Assembly (NCBI RefSeq): GCF_004349355.1
Contig: NZ_SMFK01000015.1
Coordinates: 27,711 to 91,710, forward strand
DNA length: 64,000 bases
Origin: Flavobacterium cellulosilyticum
GTDB lineage: Bacteria; Bacteroidota; Bacteroidia; Flavobacteriales; Flavobacteriaceae
Reading direction: 5' to 3'
The translations under genes were made by a program, and so were the position numbers. How positions within the stretch are numbered: the first letter of the stretch is position 1; every line of letters starts with the position of its first letter. Shown here piece after piece: positions 42,142-51,685 of this stretch. A model generated the notes under the pieces. It was given only the letters and a program-made list of their open reading frames with translations. It searched no databases and had not been told where the DNA came from.

Positions 42142-42828
42142 ATGAAAGATCAAATAAAAAAATTCTTAAACGAGGAGCAAGACCCGAAAGCCATAGAAAA
42201 AATCACTTCAAAGCTGAACGATTTGTTGATGAAAAATGAGGAAATAGGCTATATCGCTGTACAAAAAAAACCTGCAATAACCGTTCTTCCAGATAGTATC
42301 GTGATGACGAATAAACGAATTATTATTTGTCAGCCAAAAAACCTTGGAATTACAATGAGTTTTACTGATTTTACGTGGGATCAAATCGAAGGTACTTTTG
42401 TAAAAGAAAATATTTTAGGTTCCGAGTTTTCATTTACTACCAAAACGGATTTAACGGTTTCTATAGATTACATCCCAAAAACTCAAGCCAGAAAGATTTT
42501 TACTTTTGCAAAAGAACAATTGGATATTCTGAAAAATGGGGGTAGTATTAATGAAAATCCAGTAGTAGTAGGAACGCCACCAGTTTATGAAGTTATAGAA
42601 GAAATAGAAACTGAAGAAGTGACAAGTTTTGCTGAAATTATGCCGGCAATTTCTAATGTAGAATCTTTTATGGAAAATTCAGTTTCTTCACCTGAAAAAC
42701 CAACCAATGAATTAACACAAGATGAGCTTTTTTCCAAGCTTCAGAACTATAAAAAACTACTGGATAACGGATTAATTTTACAAGGTGAATATGATGCTTT
42801 TAAGAAAGAGATTTTGAGTTTGATGTAA
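42142..42828 (+). CDS. PH-domain protein with C-terminal SHOCT motif
   Basis: The 228-residue soluble protein has a bacterial PH-like domain (about residues 38-135, with ITVLPDSIVMTNKRIIICQPK and ITMSFTDFTWDQIEGTFVK), an acidic Glu/Thr-rich linker (about 145-190), and a SHOCT motif at the end (DELFSKLQNYKKLLDNGLILQGEYDAFKKEIL). SHOCT motifs are thought to mediate oligomerisation. The function is unknown. It follows the MmcQ-like gene by 53 bases and ends at a strong terminator. Confidence 0.85.
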   Translation: MKDQIKKFLNEEQDPKAIEKITSKLNDLLMKNEEIGYIAVQKKPAITVLPDSIVMTNKRIIICQPKNLGITMSFTDFTWDQIEGTFVKENILGSEFSFTTKTDLTVSIDYIPKTQARKIFTFAKEQLDILKNGGSINENPVVVGTPPVYEVIEEIETEEVTSFAEIMPAISNVESFMENSVSSPEKPTNELTQDELFSKLQNYKKLLDNGLILQGEYDAFKKEILSLM

Positions 42829-42852
42829 TTTTCGATTCTTAGTAATAAATAC

Positions 42853-42887
42853 AAAACCCGACAAATAATTATTTTTGTCGGGTTTTA
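42853..42887 (+). terminator. Terminator of the PH/SHOCT gene
   Basis: The stem AAAACCCGACAAA/TTTGTCGGGTTTT with a short AT loop, 25 bases after the stop codon. It could also serve the convergent DUF4407 gene. Confidence 0.85.
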
Positions 42888-42964
42888 TGTTTAAATATAT
42901 TTTCAGGACAAAGAGATTTTTGAAAAATATCAATCAATTTGAAACTGTTATTTTATGGTGTTAA

Positions 42965-44065
42965 TCATAAGGTTTTCTTCTGTTTTTCTACGAAATTATG
43001 TGCTTGCAATTCTAACAATTCTGTTGCTTTTTTTCGTTGCAAATTATATAGTTCTTTGTCTTGAGAAATGTCTTCATATACTTTATCATGCATTGAAGCG
43101 CTGGTTTTAATTAGTAAATCGCGCTGGTATTTGTCTTGGATTATCGTTGCCTTAAGAGCGGATTCAATATCTTCTAATTTATAATCATATTCCCCTTTTG
43201 GCGATAGTAATTTTGCAATAATTGGCGAAGTTTCTATTGCTAAAAACAATAACATTATAAACAAGGAAGGAATTAAGGGCAGTTTGTTTAAGGCATTTAT
43301 TCGCGCCATCAATCCATCAAACCCATCAATTATGGGTTGGGTTTCGGTTATTTTTCTATCTAAATCTGCTGTTATAGTTTTGGCTTTGCTATCGTTAGTA
43401 GCAATTTTCGCCAAATTTATTTTCCGTATTGAATCTAGTTCAGAAGAAGCTAAATTATGTTTGGCTATTTTTTCCTTAAAAACGGGGCCTTTTCCTAATT
43501 TCATGGTGCCTTTCGTTCCTTCCGCTTCAGTAATATAAGTTTCGTATAAGGTGTTTACTTCTTTTTCTTTGGATACAATTTCTTCTTTTAGCTGATCCGT
43601 TTCCGCTTTGTTTTTGTCTAAATCAGTTTTGAAATAGTTCGACACTTCTTTTTTATTATTCAACGTCATGGCATTTTTTTCTTTCAATAAAACAGTGTTG
43701 ATTTCCTTTTCGAAAATTTTAATTTCTAATGGTTTCGAAATTACAATGGCGATAATTATTGCTAATACAATTCGCGGACTTGCTTGTAACAATTCGCTGC
43801 TAAAATGTTCTCTTTTTCGAATGGTTGATACAATGAATCGATCTAAATTAAAAATGAGTAATCCCCAAACAATACCAAATAGCAAGGCAGGAATAATAGC
43901 ATCGAAAACTCTAAACAAGGCGTAAGAACTGGCAATAAAAGCCATAACTGCTGTAAAGAAAACGGTGGCGCCAATACCTACATATTTTGTTTGTTCCCCT
44001 TCAGAGCAACTGGCAAGTACTTTTTTGTCAGCACCTGAACACAGGATGAAGAAATGTTTCAACAT
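42965..44065 (-). CDS. DUF4407 family membrane protein
   Basis: The 366-residue protein has four predicted membrane helices: two near residues 35-80, one near 95-110, and one near 260-280. A long charged coiled coil lies between the third and fourth (about 115-250, rich in Lys and Glu). The N-terminal MLKHFFILCSGADKKVLASCSEGEQTKYVGIGATVFFTAVMAF and WGLLIFNLDRFIVSTIRK match DUF4407. The family is unknown in function. It is a single minus-strand gene. Confidence 0.85.
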   Translation of the reverse strand: MLKHFFILCSGADKKVLASCSEGEQTKYVGIGATVFFTAVMAFIASSYALFRVFDAIIPALLFGIVWGLLIFNLDRFIVSTIRKREHFSSELLQASPRIVLAIIIAIVISKPLEIKIFEKEINTVLLKEKNAMTLNNKKEVSNYFKTDLDKNKAETDQLKEEIVSKEKEVNTLYETYITEAEGTKGTMKLGKGPVFKEKIAKHNLASSELDSIRKINLAKIATNDSKAKTITADLDRKITETQPIIDGFDGLMARINALNKLPLIPSLFIMLLFLAIETSPIIAKLLSPKGEYDYKLEDIESALKATIIQDKYQRDLLIKTSASMHDKVYEDISQDKELYNLQRKKATELLELQAHNFVEKQKKTL

Positions 44066-44144
44066 AACGATTGATTTTGATTGATGTTGATTAGTAGTTA
44101 TTTAACGACAATAGTTACAAATTGTTGTGGTTCTTTTTTAGTTT

Positions 44145-44188
44145 AAAAACAAGAAGAGTCACATAATTACATGCGACTATACTTCTTC
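44145..44188 (-). terminator. Possible terminator of pckA
   Basis: Imperfect arms AGAAG..AGTCGCAT and ATGTGACTCTTCT, read on the minus strand and followed by TTGTTTTTA, lie 18 bases after the pckA stop. There is one internal bulge. Confidence 0.4.
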
Positions 44189-44205
44189 TCAACAAATTAA
44201 ATTAA

Positions 44206-45819
44206 CTAAATTATCGGTGCACCTGCTAATATTTCTGCATTAGCAATTGATGTAAATTTGGTAAAATTAGCTTTGAATTTTGCGGCTAATTCTAGGGCTT
44301 TAGTATCGTATAAATTTTTATCATCCCATGTATTTCTAGGATTTAAAATAGCACTAGGTACATTGGGACAAGTTTTTGGTATCGCAATTCCAAATACTTT
44401 GTGTGTTTCAAAAGCTACAGTGTCTAATTCCCCGTTTAAAGCGGCAGTTATCATGGCACGAGTATATTTTAATTTCATTCTAGATCCTATTCCATAAGGG
44501 CCACCTGTCCATCCAGTATTTATTAGCCAAACTTTAACATTGGCATCTTTCATTTTTTTGCTCAACATTTCAGCATATTTTGTAGGATGTAAAGGCATAA
44601 AAGGAGCTCCGAAACAAGCCGAGAAATTGGGTTGAGGTTCTGTTACTCCAGCTTCGGTTCCAGCCACTTTTGCTGTGTAGCCAGAAATAAAATGGTAGGC
44701 AGCTTGGCCTGGTGTTAATTTAGCTATTGGAGGTAATATTCCAAAAGAATCTGCCGTGAGAAAAAATATATTTTTTGGATTTTTCCCTATAGAATTAGGT
44801 TGAATATTATTGATGTGATAAATTGGATAGCTTACCCGAGTATTTGGGGTAATGGAAACAGATGTATAATCAACTTTCTTTGTGTTTTTATCAATAATTA
44901 CATTTTCTAAAATAGCTCCTTTTTTAATGGCTCTAAAAATATCAGGTTCATTTTCTTCGCTTAGATTCACAACTTTTGCATAACATCCTCCTTCAAAATT
45001 AAAAACAGTGTTTTCATTTGTCCATCCATGTTCGTCATCACCTATTAATTTTCGGTTAGGATCAGCTGACAAAGTGGTTTTTCCAGTTCCTGAAAGTCCA
45101 AAGAAAATTGCTGTATCTCCATTGACTCCAACATTGGCACTGCAATGCATTGGTAACGTATTTTTGAAAACGGGTAAAATAAAATTCAAGGCTGAAAAAA
45201 TCCCTTTTTTCATTTCTCCAGTATACCCAGTTCCTCCAATTAGGGCAATTTTTTTGGTAAAATTAAGAATGGCAAAATTTTCTTGTCGTGTGCCATCAAT
45301 TGCTGGATTTGCCATAAAACTTGGAACACAGATTAATGTCCATTCTGGTGTGAAGTTTTTCAATTCTTCAGTTTCAGGTCGCAAAAACATATTGTAACAA
45401 AACAAATTTGCCCATGCTGTTTCCGTAATAACCCGAATATTTAACCTATAAATAGCATCGCTACAAACGTAGGAATCTCGAACAAACACTTCTTTATAGC
45501 TTAAATAGGAAGTAACTTTATTATACAAAGCATCAAAGGCTTCTGTTTCAAAAGGAATATTAATATCTTCCCACCATATCTTGTCTTGGGTTATGCTGTC
45601 TTTTACAATAAAACGATCTTGAGGGGAGCGTCCAGTAAATTTGCCTGTATTGACAGCTAATGCGCCTGTAGAAGTTGCTATTCCCTGACCTGATTGCAAA
45701 GTGATTTCATGTAATTCATCTGCAGGTAATTGATACCGTATTAGTGCTTTTTCGATTCCTAAATAGTGTAGCGAAATCGATTTCGTAAACAAGGCGTGCT
45801 TCTCCATAAATGTAGACAA
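44206..45819 (-). CDS. pckA: Phosphoenolpyruvate carboxykinase (ATP)
   Basis: The 537-residue gluconeogenic enzyme converts oxaloacetate and ATP to PEP. It shows GKFTGRSPQDRFIVKD, the metal/substrate-binding MKKGIFSALNFILP and LPMHCSANVG, the kinase-1a P-loop FFGLSGTGKTTLSADP, the kinase-2 segment LIGDDEHGWT, and GYTAKVAGTEAGVTEPQPNFSACFGAPFMP. The start may be ATG 45819 or the fifth codon ATG (MEKHALFTKSISL). It is a single gene. Confidence 0.97.
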   Translation of the reverse strand: MSTFMEKHALFTKSISLHYLGIEKALIRYQLPADELHEITLQSGQGIATSTGALAVNTGKFTGRSPQDRFIVKDSITQDKIWWEDINIPFETEAFDALYNKVTSYLSYKEVFVRDSYVCSDAIYRLNIRVITETAWANLFCYNMFLRPETEELKNFTPEWTLICVPSFMANPAIDGTRQENFAILNFTKKIALIGGTGYTGEMKKGIFSALNFILPVFKNTLPMHCSANVGVNGDTAIFFGLSGTGKTTLSADPNRKLIGDDEHGWTNENTVFNFEGGCYAKVVNLSEENEPDIFRAIKKGAILENVIIDKNTKKVDYTSVSITPNTRVSYPIYHINNIQPNSIGKNPKNIFFLTADSFGILPPIAKLTPGQAAYHFISGYTAKVAGTEAGVTEPQPNFSACFGAPFMPLHPTKYAEMLSKKMKDANVKVWLINTGWTGGPYGIGSRMKLKYTRAMITAALNGELDTVAFETHKVFGIAIPKTCPNVPSAILNPRNTWDDKNLYDTKALELAAKFKANFTKFTSIANAEILAGAPII

Positions 45820-45884
45820 TTAGGTTACTTTATTTATGGACAAAATTATAAATTTAATTCATACGAAATAAAAATATAACAATT

Positions 45885-46271
45885 TTATGATTTATTGTTA
45901 AGATAATTCAATAATAATAGTGCCCAAGCTGAAATTAATAGTAAACCACCAATAGGAGTTACGAATCCAATAATCTTAAAATCAAATGATGTGATCGAAT
46001 TTGTTGCCAATAAATAGATAGAACCCGAAAAAAATAATACTCCAACCAATGTTAAGATGAAAATATTTTTTTTTGTTTTTTGAGCTATTTTATCATTCAT
46101 TCCAATAAATAATAAAAACAAAGCGTGGTACATTTGGTATTTTACTCCAGTCTCGAAAGTCGAGAGCTCCTCAATTGACAATTCTTTTTTTAAAGCATGA
46201 GCACCAAAAGCGCCTAATATGATGGCCAACATTCCGAAAATTGCTCCGGTTGAAATTATTTTTTTATCCAT
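45885..46271 (-). CDS. DUF423 family membrane protein
   Basis: The 128-residue protein has four membrane helices and the DUF423 (YgdD-like) pattern: GAIFGMLAIILGAFGAHALKKELS at the N-terminus, FETGVKYQMYHALFLLFIGM, and IGFVTPIGGLLLISAWALLLL at the C-terminus. The function is unknown. It is divergent from the saccharopine dehydrogenase-like gene and convergent with nothing nearby. Confidence 0.9.
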   Translation of the reverse strand: MDKKIISTGAIFGMLAIILGAFGAHALKKELSIEELSTFETGVKYQMYHALFLLFIGMNDKIAQKTKKNIFILTLVGVLFFSGSIYLLATNSITSFDFKIIGFVTPIGGLLLISAWALLLLNYLNNKS

Positions 46272-46407
46272 TTTGAGTTAATTGAATTGCAAAAGTATCT
46301 CTTTATATTCAAAGAGAAATAAATTTAGGATTACTTTTACACTTAGTTAATATGCAGCTTATATTTGTTAAAAATATAACAATTACATATATTTGTGTTA
46401 TATAAAA

Positions 46408-47775
46408 ATGATTATGAGAACAATTCTAATTATCGGTGCAGGAAGATCTTCTTCGTCCTTAATTCAATATTTATTGAATAAATCAGATGTGGAGAATTTG
46501 CAACTCATCATTGCAGATATATCATTGGAATTTGCACAAAAGAAAACGAATAATCATCCAAAAGCAACGGCAATTTCCTTTGATGTTTTTGATAAAAATG
46601 AAAGGAAACTGGCTATTCAAAAAGCAACTATTGTTATATCGATGTTGCCGGCTCATCTTCATATTGAGGTGGCGAGAGATTGTATTGCGTACAAAAAACA
46701 TTTGGTCACCGCTTCATATAGTAGTGACGCCATGCAAGAATTGGATGCTTTGGCCAAGGAAAACAATTTGGTTTTCATGAATGAAATAGGTCTTGATCCC
46801 GGAATCGATCACATGAGTGCGATGAAAGTAATTGACGATATTAGGAGCAAAGGAGGGAAAATGCTTTTGTTTGAATCATTCTGTGGTGGTTTAGTAGCTC
46901 CAGAATCCGACAACAATCTTTGGAATTATAAATTCACTTGGTCTCCTCGAAATGTTGTTTTGGCAGGACAAGGTGGAGCAGCTAAATTTATCCAAGAAGG
47001 AACGTATAAATATATTCCCTATTGGAACTTATTTCGCAGAACAGAGTTTCTGAATGTAGAGGGTTATGGTAGATTTGAAGCGTATTCTAATAGAGATTCC
47101 TTAAAATACATGACTATTTATGGTTTAGATGATGTTTTAACGATGTATAGAGGAACCATTCGAAGAGTTGGTTTTTCAAAAGCTTGGAATGTGTTTGTAC
47201 AACTTGGCATGACCGATGATAGTTATATTATGGAAGATTCCGAAAACATGAGTTATCGTCAATTCGTGAATTCATTCTTACCCTATCACCCCACAGATTC
47301 AGTTGAAATAAAAATGCGATTGATTTTAAAAATCGATCAAGACGATATTATGTGGGACAAATTGTTGGAATTAAATTTATTCGATCCCAATAAAAAAGTG
47401 GGTTTGCAACAGGCCACTCCAGCTCAAATTCTCGAAAAAATACTTACAGATAGTTGGACCTTGCAACCCAACGAAAAGGATATGATTGTCATGTATCATA
47501 AATTTGGGTACGAATTAGAAGGCATAAAATACCAAATAGATTCTAAAATGGTTTGCCTTGGCGAAGACCAAACCTATACCGCCATGTCAAAAACTGTTGG
47601 ATTACCTGTAGCGATGGCCACCTTGCTAATATTGAATGGAAAGATCACAAATCCAGGTGTGCAATTACCCATCCGGAAAGAAGTATACCAGCCTATTTTG
47701 AAAGAACTTCAAGAATGTGGAGTAGTTTTTAGCGAAGAGCAAATGCCCTATTTAGGGTATAATCCGGATAAATAG
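46408..47775 (+). CDS. Saccharopine dehydrogenase family protein
   Basis: The 455-residue oxidoreductase has an N-terminal Rossmann fold (ILIIGAGRSSSSLIQYLL), VISMLPAHLHIEVARDCIAYKKHLVTASY, the conserved FMNEIGLDPGIDHMSAMKVID, and the saccharopine dehydrogenase C-terminal domain. It resembles the glutamate-forming half of the saccharopine pathway of lysine metabolism. Physiological direction is unknown; the acyl-CoA dehydrogenase at 7.5 kb could act later in lysine breakdown. ATG 46408 or 46414 is the start; the TTG at 46393 is less likely. Confidence 0.85.
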   Translation: MIMRTILIIGAGRSSSSLIQYLLNKSDVENLQLIIADISLEFAQKKTNNHPKATAISFDVFDKNERKLAIQKATIVISMLPAHLHIEVARDCIAYKKHLVTASYSSDAMQELDALAKENNLVFMNEIGLDPGIDHMSAMKVIDDIRSKGGKMLLFESFCGGLVAPESDNNLWNYKFTWSPRNVVLAGQGGAAKFIQEGTYKYIPYWNLFRRTEFLNVEGYGRFEAYSNRDSLKYMTIYGLDDVLTMYRGTIRRVGFSKAWNVFVQLGMTDDSYIMEDSENMSYRQFVNSFLPYHPTDSVEIKMRLILKIDQDDIMWDKLLELNLFDPNKKVGLQQATPAQILEKILTDSWTLQPNEKDMIVMYHKFGYELEGIKYQIDSKMVCLGEDQTYTAMSKTVGLPVAMATLLILNGKITNPGVQLPIRKEVYQPILKELQECGVVFSEEQMPYLGYNPDK

Positions 47776-48184
47776 AATTCATACATTCTTTTAAGTAATA
47801 ATTTGTATGTTTTATGGATACATTTGATTTTAAATAAATAGGATGTTTATCTGGCAAATAAGCAAAATAGACATACATATCAAATGTTTTTTCACTCTTA
47901 AAACACATTCCACATCTTTCAAAATCATTTTTTTTTAACTTTATATTGTCAATTAAAAAGAACAGTTGTCCGAAAGCAGATTTACGGGTAAAACACTTAC
48001 TTTTACGCAATGTCTTTTGCAATACCAAATTACAATTTTAATTGAGAATTCATTTTATGGCTTTTATTAAAGTTACTTTTATAAAACAACAATAATTTTC
48101 ACTCTATTTTTGTTAAAATATTATTAATATTTTTGGTAATATTTTGTATTAAAAGTTTTCTTTAAAATTCAATAGGATAACAGA
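47776..48184. other. Gene-free interval upstream of the PRTase/HAD fusion gene
   Basis: No convincing gene is present. A 99-codon minus-strand frame (47729-48028) overlaps the preceding gene and looks like chance. The last 100 bases before 48185 are extremely AT-rich. No clear promoter or terminator was found. Confidence 0.4.
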
Positions 48185-51016
48185 ATGAAAAAAAATGTAG
48201 TCGAGCAAAAAGCAAATTTATATAATAGTAAAAATTGTGATTCAAGGAGTGACTTCATTTATTCAGAACAGAAATTCTATAGCAGGTATTCTTGGTGCTT
48301 GAATCCATATCCGAAGGTATCCCAGGTTATGGATTTTATTCGTATTGAAGCAAAGGACTTAGAAAAAATCGAAGGATCCTGGCAGATAAATGAAAGTATA
48401 ATGACTATTTTTTCACTAGCATGTGCTGTTTCCTGTGCTACTGATGATTTTTTAAATAAAAAACGATATGGGCAATTTTCTCTCAAATCATTGCAGCAAT
48501 GGCGCATCAGATGGGAAGATACCATTGCTTTACTTTTAGATAGTTCTTTAGCAAAGACTTCCATTGATATGAACACCTGTCAAAAATCCGCACTGGAACT
48601 TGCCGATCTCTCGAGAGCTGACTTTCCTACAAAGTTGTTAAACCAAGCTGTTACTACCCCAAGAGCTTTCCGTTGCCAGGATTTGACTCCCTATGATGTT
48701 TTAACATTGAGCAAGAAATACTGTGAAGAAAATACAAATAAGAATAGCCCCATATTGATTATAGGCCTTCGCTCTGCGGGATCCTATTTTGCTCCTGTTC
48801 TTCGCGCAGATTTGGCCAAACGTGGCTATACTAATATTAATACCGTAACACTTCGTCCAAAGAAGGGAGCGAGCCGAAATGAAAAAGAAACGATTCAAAA
48901 ATTCACAAAACAAGATGGGAGTGTCATTATTATTGATGAACCAATTTATGTGGGATTAACTCTTAAGATTTGTATAAAAATACTTGATGAATTAGGAGTT
49001 CAGCGCCAATCTGTTAATGTGCTGTTTCCGCTGCACCCATGTGCAACAGACTTGAATAAAACAGAAGCACTTTCGGCTTTAAAGGGTTGCAATTTTATCA
49101 CCTCCTCACCTGATGAATATTATAAGTTTGGGAAACTCAGAAAAGCAACAGTAGAGAAACAGTTGGAAGAATACTTTTTTGCGCGCGATTATAAAAAAGT
49201 AAGCCTTATCTCTGATGCCAATGTCCATAAATTCAATAAAACGCTTAGCAATCAATCAGAAAATAGTTGGACAGAACATTTAAAGCGAGTATATGGTGTA
49301 CAATTAGAAAGACAATCTGGTGAAATAGAAACACAGTATATCATTGCAAAAAGTGTTGGCTGGGGTTGGCAGTCCTATCGTAAATTTTTTGCAGCTAATT
49401 GTCTTAAAGATTTTGTTCCATCGATATTGGGATTACGGGATGGTATTTTGTATTCTGAATGGATTGACGACAGTGCAAATAGTGCAAAAGAAATAGACCG
49501 AAACAAGATAGTCGAGTCTGTTTCAGAATATATAGCATCTCGTGTTAAGGGATTGTCTTTCGAAGAAGATCCTTCCTCGTTTATTTCCGAAGCACAAGTT
49601 GGAATGTTGCTCGTATACAGGAATCATTCTACAACACTTTTAGGCAGAATTACTAATCGTTTGAAGATAGATGCTTTTCGTTATAAATTATCTACTTTAA
49701 CATGTCTTTCTCCATGCCTTATTGATGGAAATATGCGTATCGCCGATTGGCTGCAGCGGGACCTTGAATTAGTAAAGACTGATTATGCTCAGCATGGTCT
49801 GGGTAAAATTGAAGTTAATGTTACGGATCCCGCCTATGATTTAGCAAATAGTATACTATCCTTTGAAATGTCTGAACAGGAAGAAACGGACTTGTTACAA
49901 AGGTATATGAGTATTTCTGGAGATATGGAAGTTATTGAACGGATTACTCTTTATAAAGTATTAACTGGCATACAGACAATGCAGAGCTTTGGTAAAATTC
50001 ATGATGATAAACTGAGTTCTCGTCACCAAGAATATAGCGATGATTTTATAAAGGCTTGGACTTTTACAATGATTCAATTAGCCAGATACACTGCCTCTTT
50101 TGTACCCAAACTGGTAGTCAAATCGCCTTTTAAGACAATTGTAGTTTCTGATGTGGATGGAGTTATAGATCAACATATTATTGGTATCCCATCAAATACT
50201 CCTTCAGGTATTCAGGCACTTTCTCTGTTGCATTCGAATGGATATCCAATTGTTTTAAATACCGCCCGCTCCGTATACGATGTCAAAGAATATTGTAAGG
50301 CTTATGGTTTTATGGGTGGCATCGCCGAATCAGGAAGTTATATTTGGGATGCCGCCACAGATAAAGAAAAAATACTGGTTAGTGAGGAGACTTTGACTAA
50401 AATAGAACGGGTAAAATTAGCTCTAGAACAAATACCAGGCGTATTTACAAATCCTTACTATCGATATTCTATTAAAGCTTTTAGATATGGAGAAAGTATT
50501 ACTGGAACTATCCCTGTTTCAACGAAACTCATTAATAGTGTCTTGGTTCAATGTGGGGCTGAAGAGCTCTTCGTCCATCAAACTGGTACCGATACAGCGG
50601 TACTTTCTCCTGGGATTGATAAAGGTACGGGCATGATCGCTCTTCTTCAATTACTAGATTGCAGTACATGTGACACTATCGCAATTGGAGATACAGAGCC
50701 TGATTTATCAATGTTTCGAGTTGCAAATCGTTCATATGCGCCATCACATACAAATGTCCGAAGCGCTGCAATACAAATTGGCTGTCATGTAGTTAACAAA
50801 CCGTTTCAGAAAGGGCTCCTCGAGATAGTACGTCACATAATTCATACGGATGGAGGAAAGGCCCAACTTGATGAAAAACCGAGTTTTAAACAAAAAGAAC
50901 ACAATAAGATACTATTTGATATTCTTTCTGATGTAGAAAAGTCCAAACCTCGACGACTATCGGAAGCAATATTCAATAAAGATCTATTTGGGGCTTTCAA
51001 AAATTATTTTCTTTGA
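48185..51016 (+). CDS. Fusion of PRTase-like, kinase-like and HAD phosphatase domains
   Basis: The 943-residue protein has four parts. Residues 1-155 are helical and unrecognised. Residues 160-310 look like a phosphoribosyltransferase: SPILIIGLRSAGSYFAPVL as the PPi loop and SVIIIDEPIYVGLTL as an altered PRPP loop (near 246). Residues 330-640 are probably kinase-like (aminoglycoside-phosphotransferase fold), with DGNMRIADW and NVTDPAYDLANSIL. Residues 650-910 are a HAD phosphatase: VVSDVDGVIDQ (Asp656), VLNTARSV, and IAIGDTEPDLSMF (near 832). No signal peptide is seen. Base composition appears richer in GC than its neighbours, which hints at transfer. The substrate is unknown; a nucleoside-like metabolite is an inference. 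Confidence 0.7.
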   Translation: MKKNVVEQKANLYNSKNCDSRSDFIYSEQKFYSRYSWCLNPYPKVSQVMDFIRIEAKDLEKIEGSWQINESIMTIFSLACAVSCATDDFLNKKRYGQFSLKSLQQWRIRWEDTIALLLDSSLAKTSIDMNTCQKSALELADLSRADFPTKLLNQAVTTPRAFRCQDLTPYDVLTLSKKYCEENTNKNSPILIIGLRSAGSYFAPVLRADLAKRGYTNINTVTLRPKKGASRNEKETIQKFTKQDGSVIIIDEPIYVGLTLKICIKILDELGVQRQSVNVLFPLHPCATDLNKTEALSALKGCNFITSSPDEYYKFGKLRKATVEKQLEEYFFARDYKKVSLISDANVHKFNKTLSNQSENSWTEHLKRVYGVQLERQSGEIETQYIIAKSVGWGWQSYRKFFAANCLKDFVPSILGLRDGILYSEWIDDSANSAKEIDRNKIVESVSEYIASRVKGLSFEEDPSSFISEAQVGMLLVYRNHSTTLLGRITNRLKIDAFRYKLSTLTCLSPCLIDGNMRIADWLQRDLELVKTDYAQHGLGKIEVNVTDPAYDLANSILSFEMSEQEETDLLQRYMSISGDMEVIERITLYKVLTGIQTMQSFGKIHDDKLSSRHQEYSDDFIKAWTFTMIQLARYTASFVPKLVVKSPFKTIVVSDVDGVIDQHIIGIPSNTPSGIQALSLLHSNGYPIVLNTARSVYDVKEYCKAYGFMGGIAESGSYIWDAATDKEKILVSEETLTKIERVKLALEQIPGVFTNPYYRYSIKAFRYGESITGTIPVSTKLINSVLVQCGAEELFVHQTGTDTAVLSPGIDKGTGMIALLQLLDCSTCDTIAIGDTEPDLSMFRVANRSYAPSHTNVRSAAIQIGCHVVNKPFQKGLLEIVRHIIHTDGGKAQLDEKPSFKQKEHNKILFDILSDVEKSKPRRLSEAIFNKDLFGAFKNYFL

Positions 51017-51208
51017 CCGATAAACTATTTGATCCTTTTTGATGAATAGATTTTGACTAGATTGATTTGAATATTATGGATGTAAATCATTTGGTAGTCG
51101 TTCAAAAAAAATAAAAAGATTTTAAAATAGGATAAAATTACAGGAAACATGAATCATAAAGCTCATTTCAAGGTTAATACTCATCTAGAATCAATAAAAA
51201 AAAATTAA

Positions 51209-51502
51209 ATGAAAACAAGATTACAAAATATTTTCAAGATAAATAACACAAAACAAATTCTATTAGATGCAAGTTATATACTGTTTTCACTGTCCTTATT
51301 GCGAATTTTTAGTAAGCAATTATTCACAAAATATGGATACGATAGTTGGTATATTTCTGAATTTTTAATCAACTACCAAGGTGGTTTTGTACGTCGAGAT
51401 TTCACAGGCGAAACTTTATTGTTTATTGCTAGAAACTTTAATGTAAATGTTGAATGGACAATAAAAATTGTTTGTTTTATTTGCCTAACAATGGTTTGCT
51501 AA
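51209..51502 (+). pseudogene. Truncated membrane protein gene (N-terminal 97 codons)
   Basis: The frame reads like the start of a large polytopic membrane protein: LLDASYILFSLSLLRIF, then YDSWYISEFLINYQGGFVRRDFTGETLLFIARN, then a second helix IKIVCFICLTMVC, where it stops. The YQGGFVRR motif is typical of EpsG-like or polysaccharide-related membrane proteins of several hundred residues. The rest is missing. The stop coincides with the end of another truncated gene on the other strand, so this is a breakpoint and not a small gene. Confidence 0.65.
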
Positions 51503-51685
51503 AGAAGTATAATTAGCATTATCAGTTATGGTATATCCTCCTAAATCGATATATTTAATTTGAGCATTTGTAGCTAAAGTAAACATTAGCAATGGCAACA
51601 ACAATAATAAGTGAAAAAGCTTTGACAATCTACCGACTGTATTCTTGCTTTTTGAGCGATAAAAATCTTGTGTAATTTTGGTCAT
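51485..51685 (-). pseudogene. Truncated secreted-protein gene (N-terminal 66 codons)
   Basis: The minus-strand frame begins MTKITQDFYRSKSKNTVGRL, followed by a strong signal peptide (LFHLLLLLPLLMFTLATNAQ) and the first residues of a mature domain (IKYIDLGGYTITDNANY), then ends at the breakpoint shared with the plus-strand fragment. The long basic N-terminus before the signal is usual for large T9SS-exported flavobacterial proteins. Since it lies just beyond the pectin operon it may have been a plant-polysaccharide enzyme, but the family cannot be read from what remains. Confidence 0.6.

Noticed and set aside
45772..45783. GAAATCGATTTC palindrome, similar to the pectin operators
   Set aside because: It is inside the pckA coding region without a promoter next to it, and its flanks lack the TGNAATC pattern.
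47729..48028. A 99-codon minus-strand frame after the saccharopine dehydrogenase-like gene
   Set aside because: It overlaps the upstream gene by 47 bases, has no recognisable domain, and its basic, cysteine-scattered composition looks like chance in AT-rich DNA.
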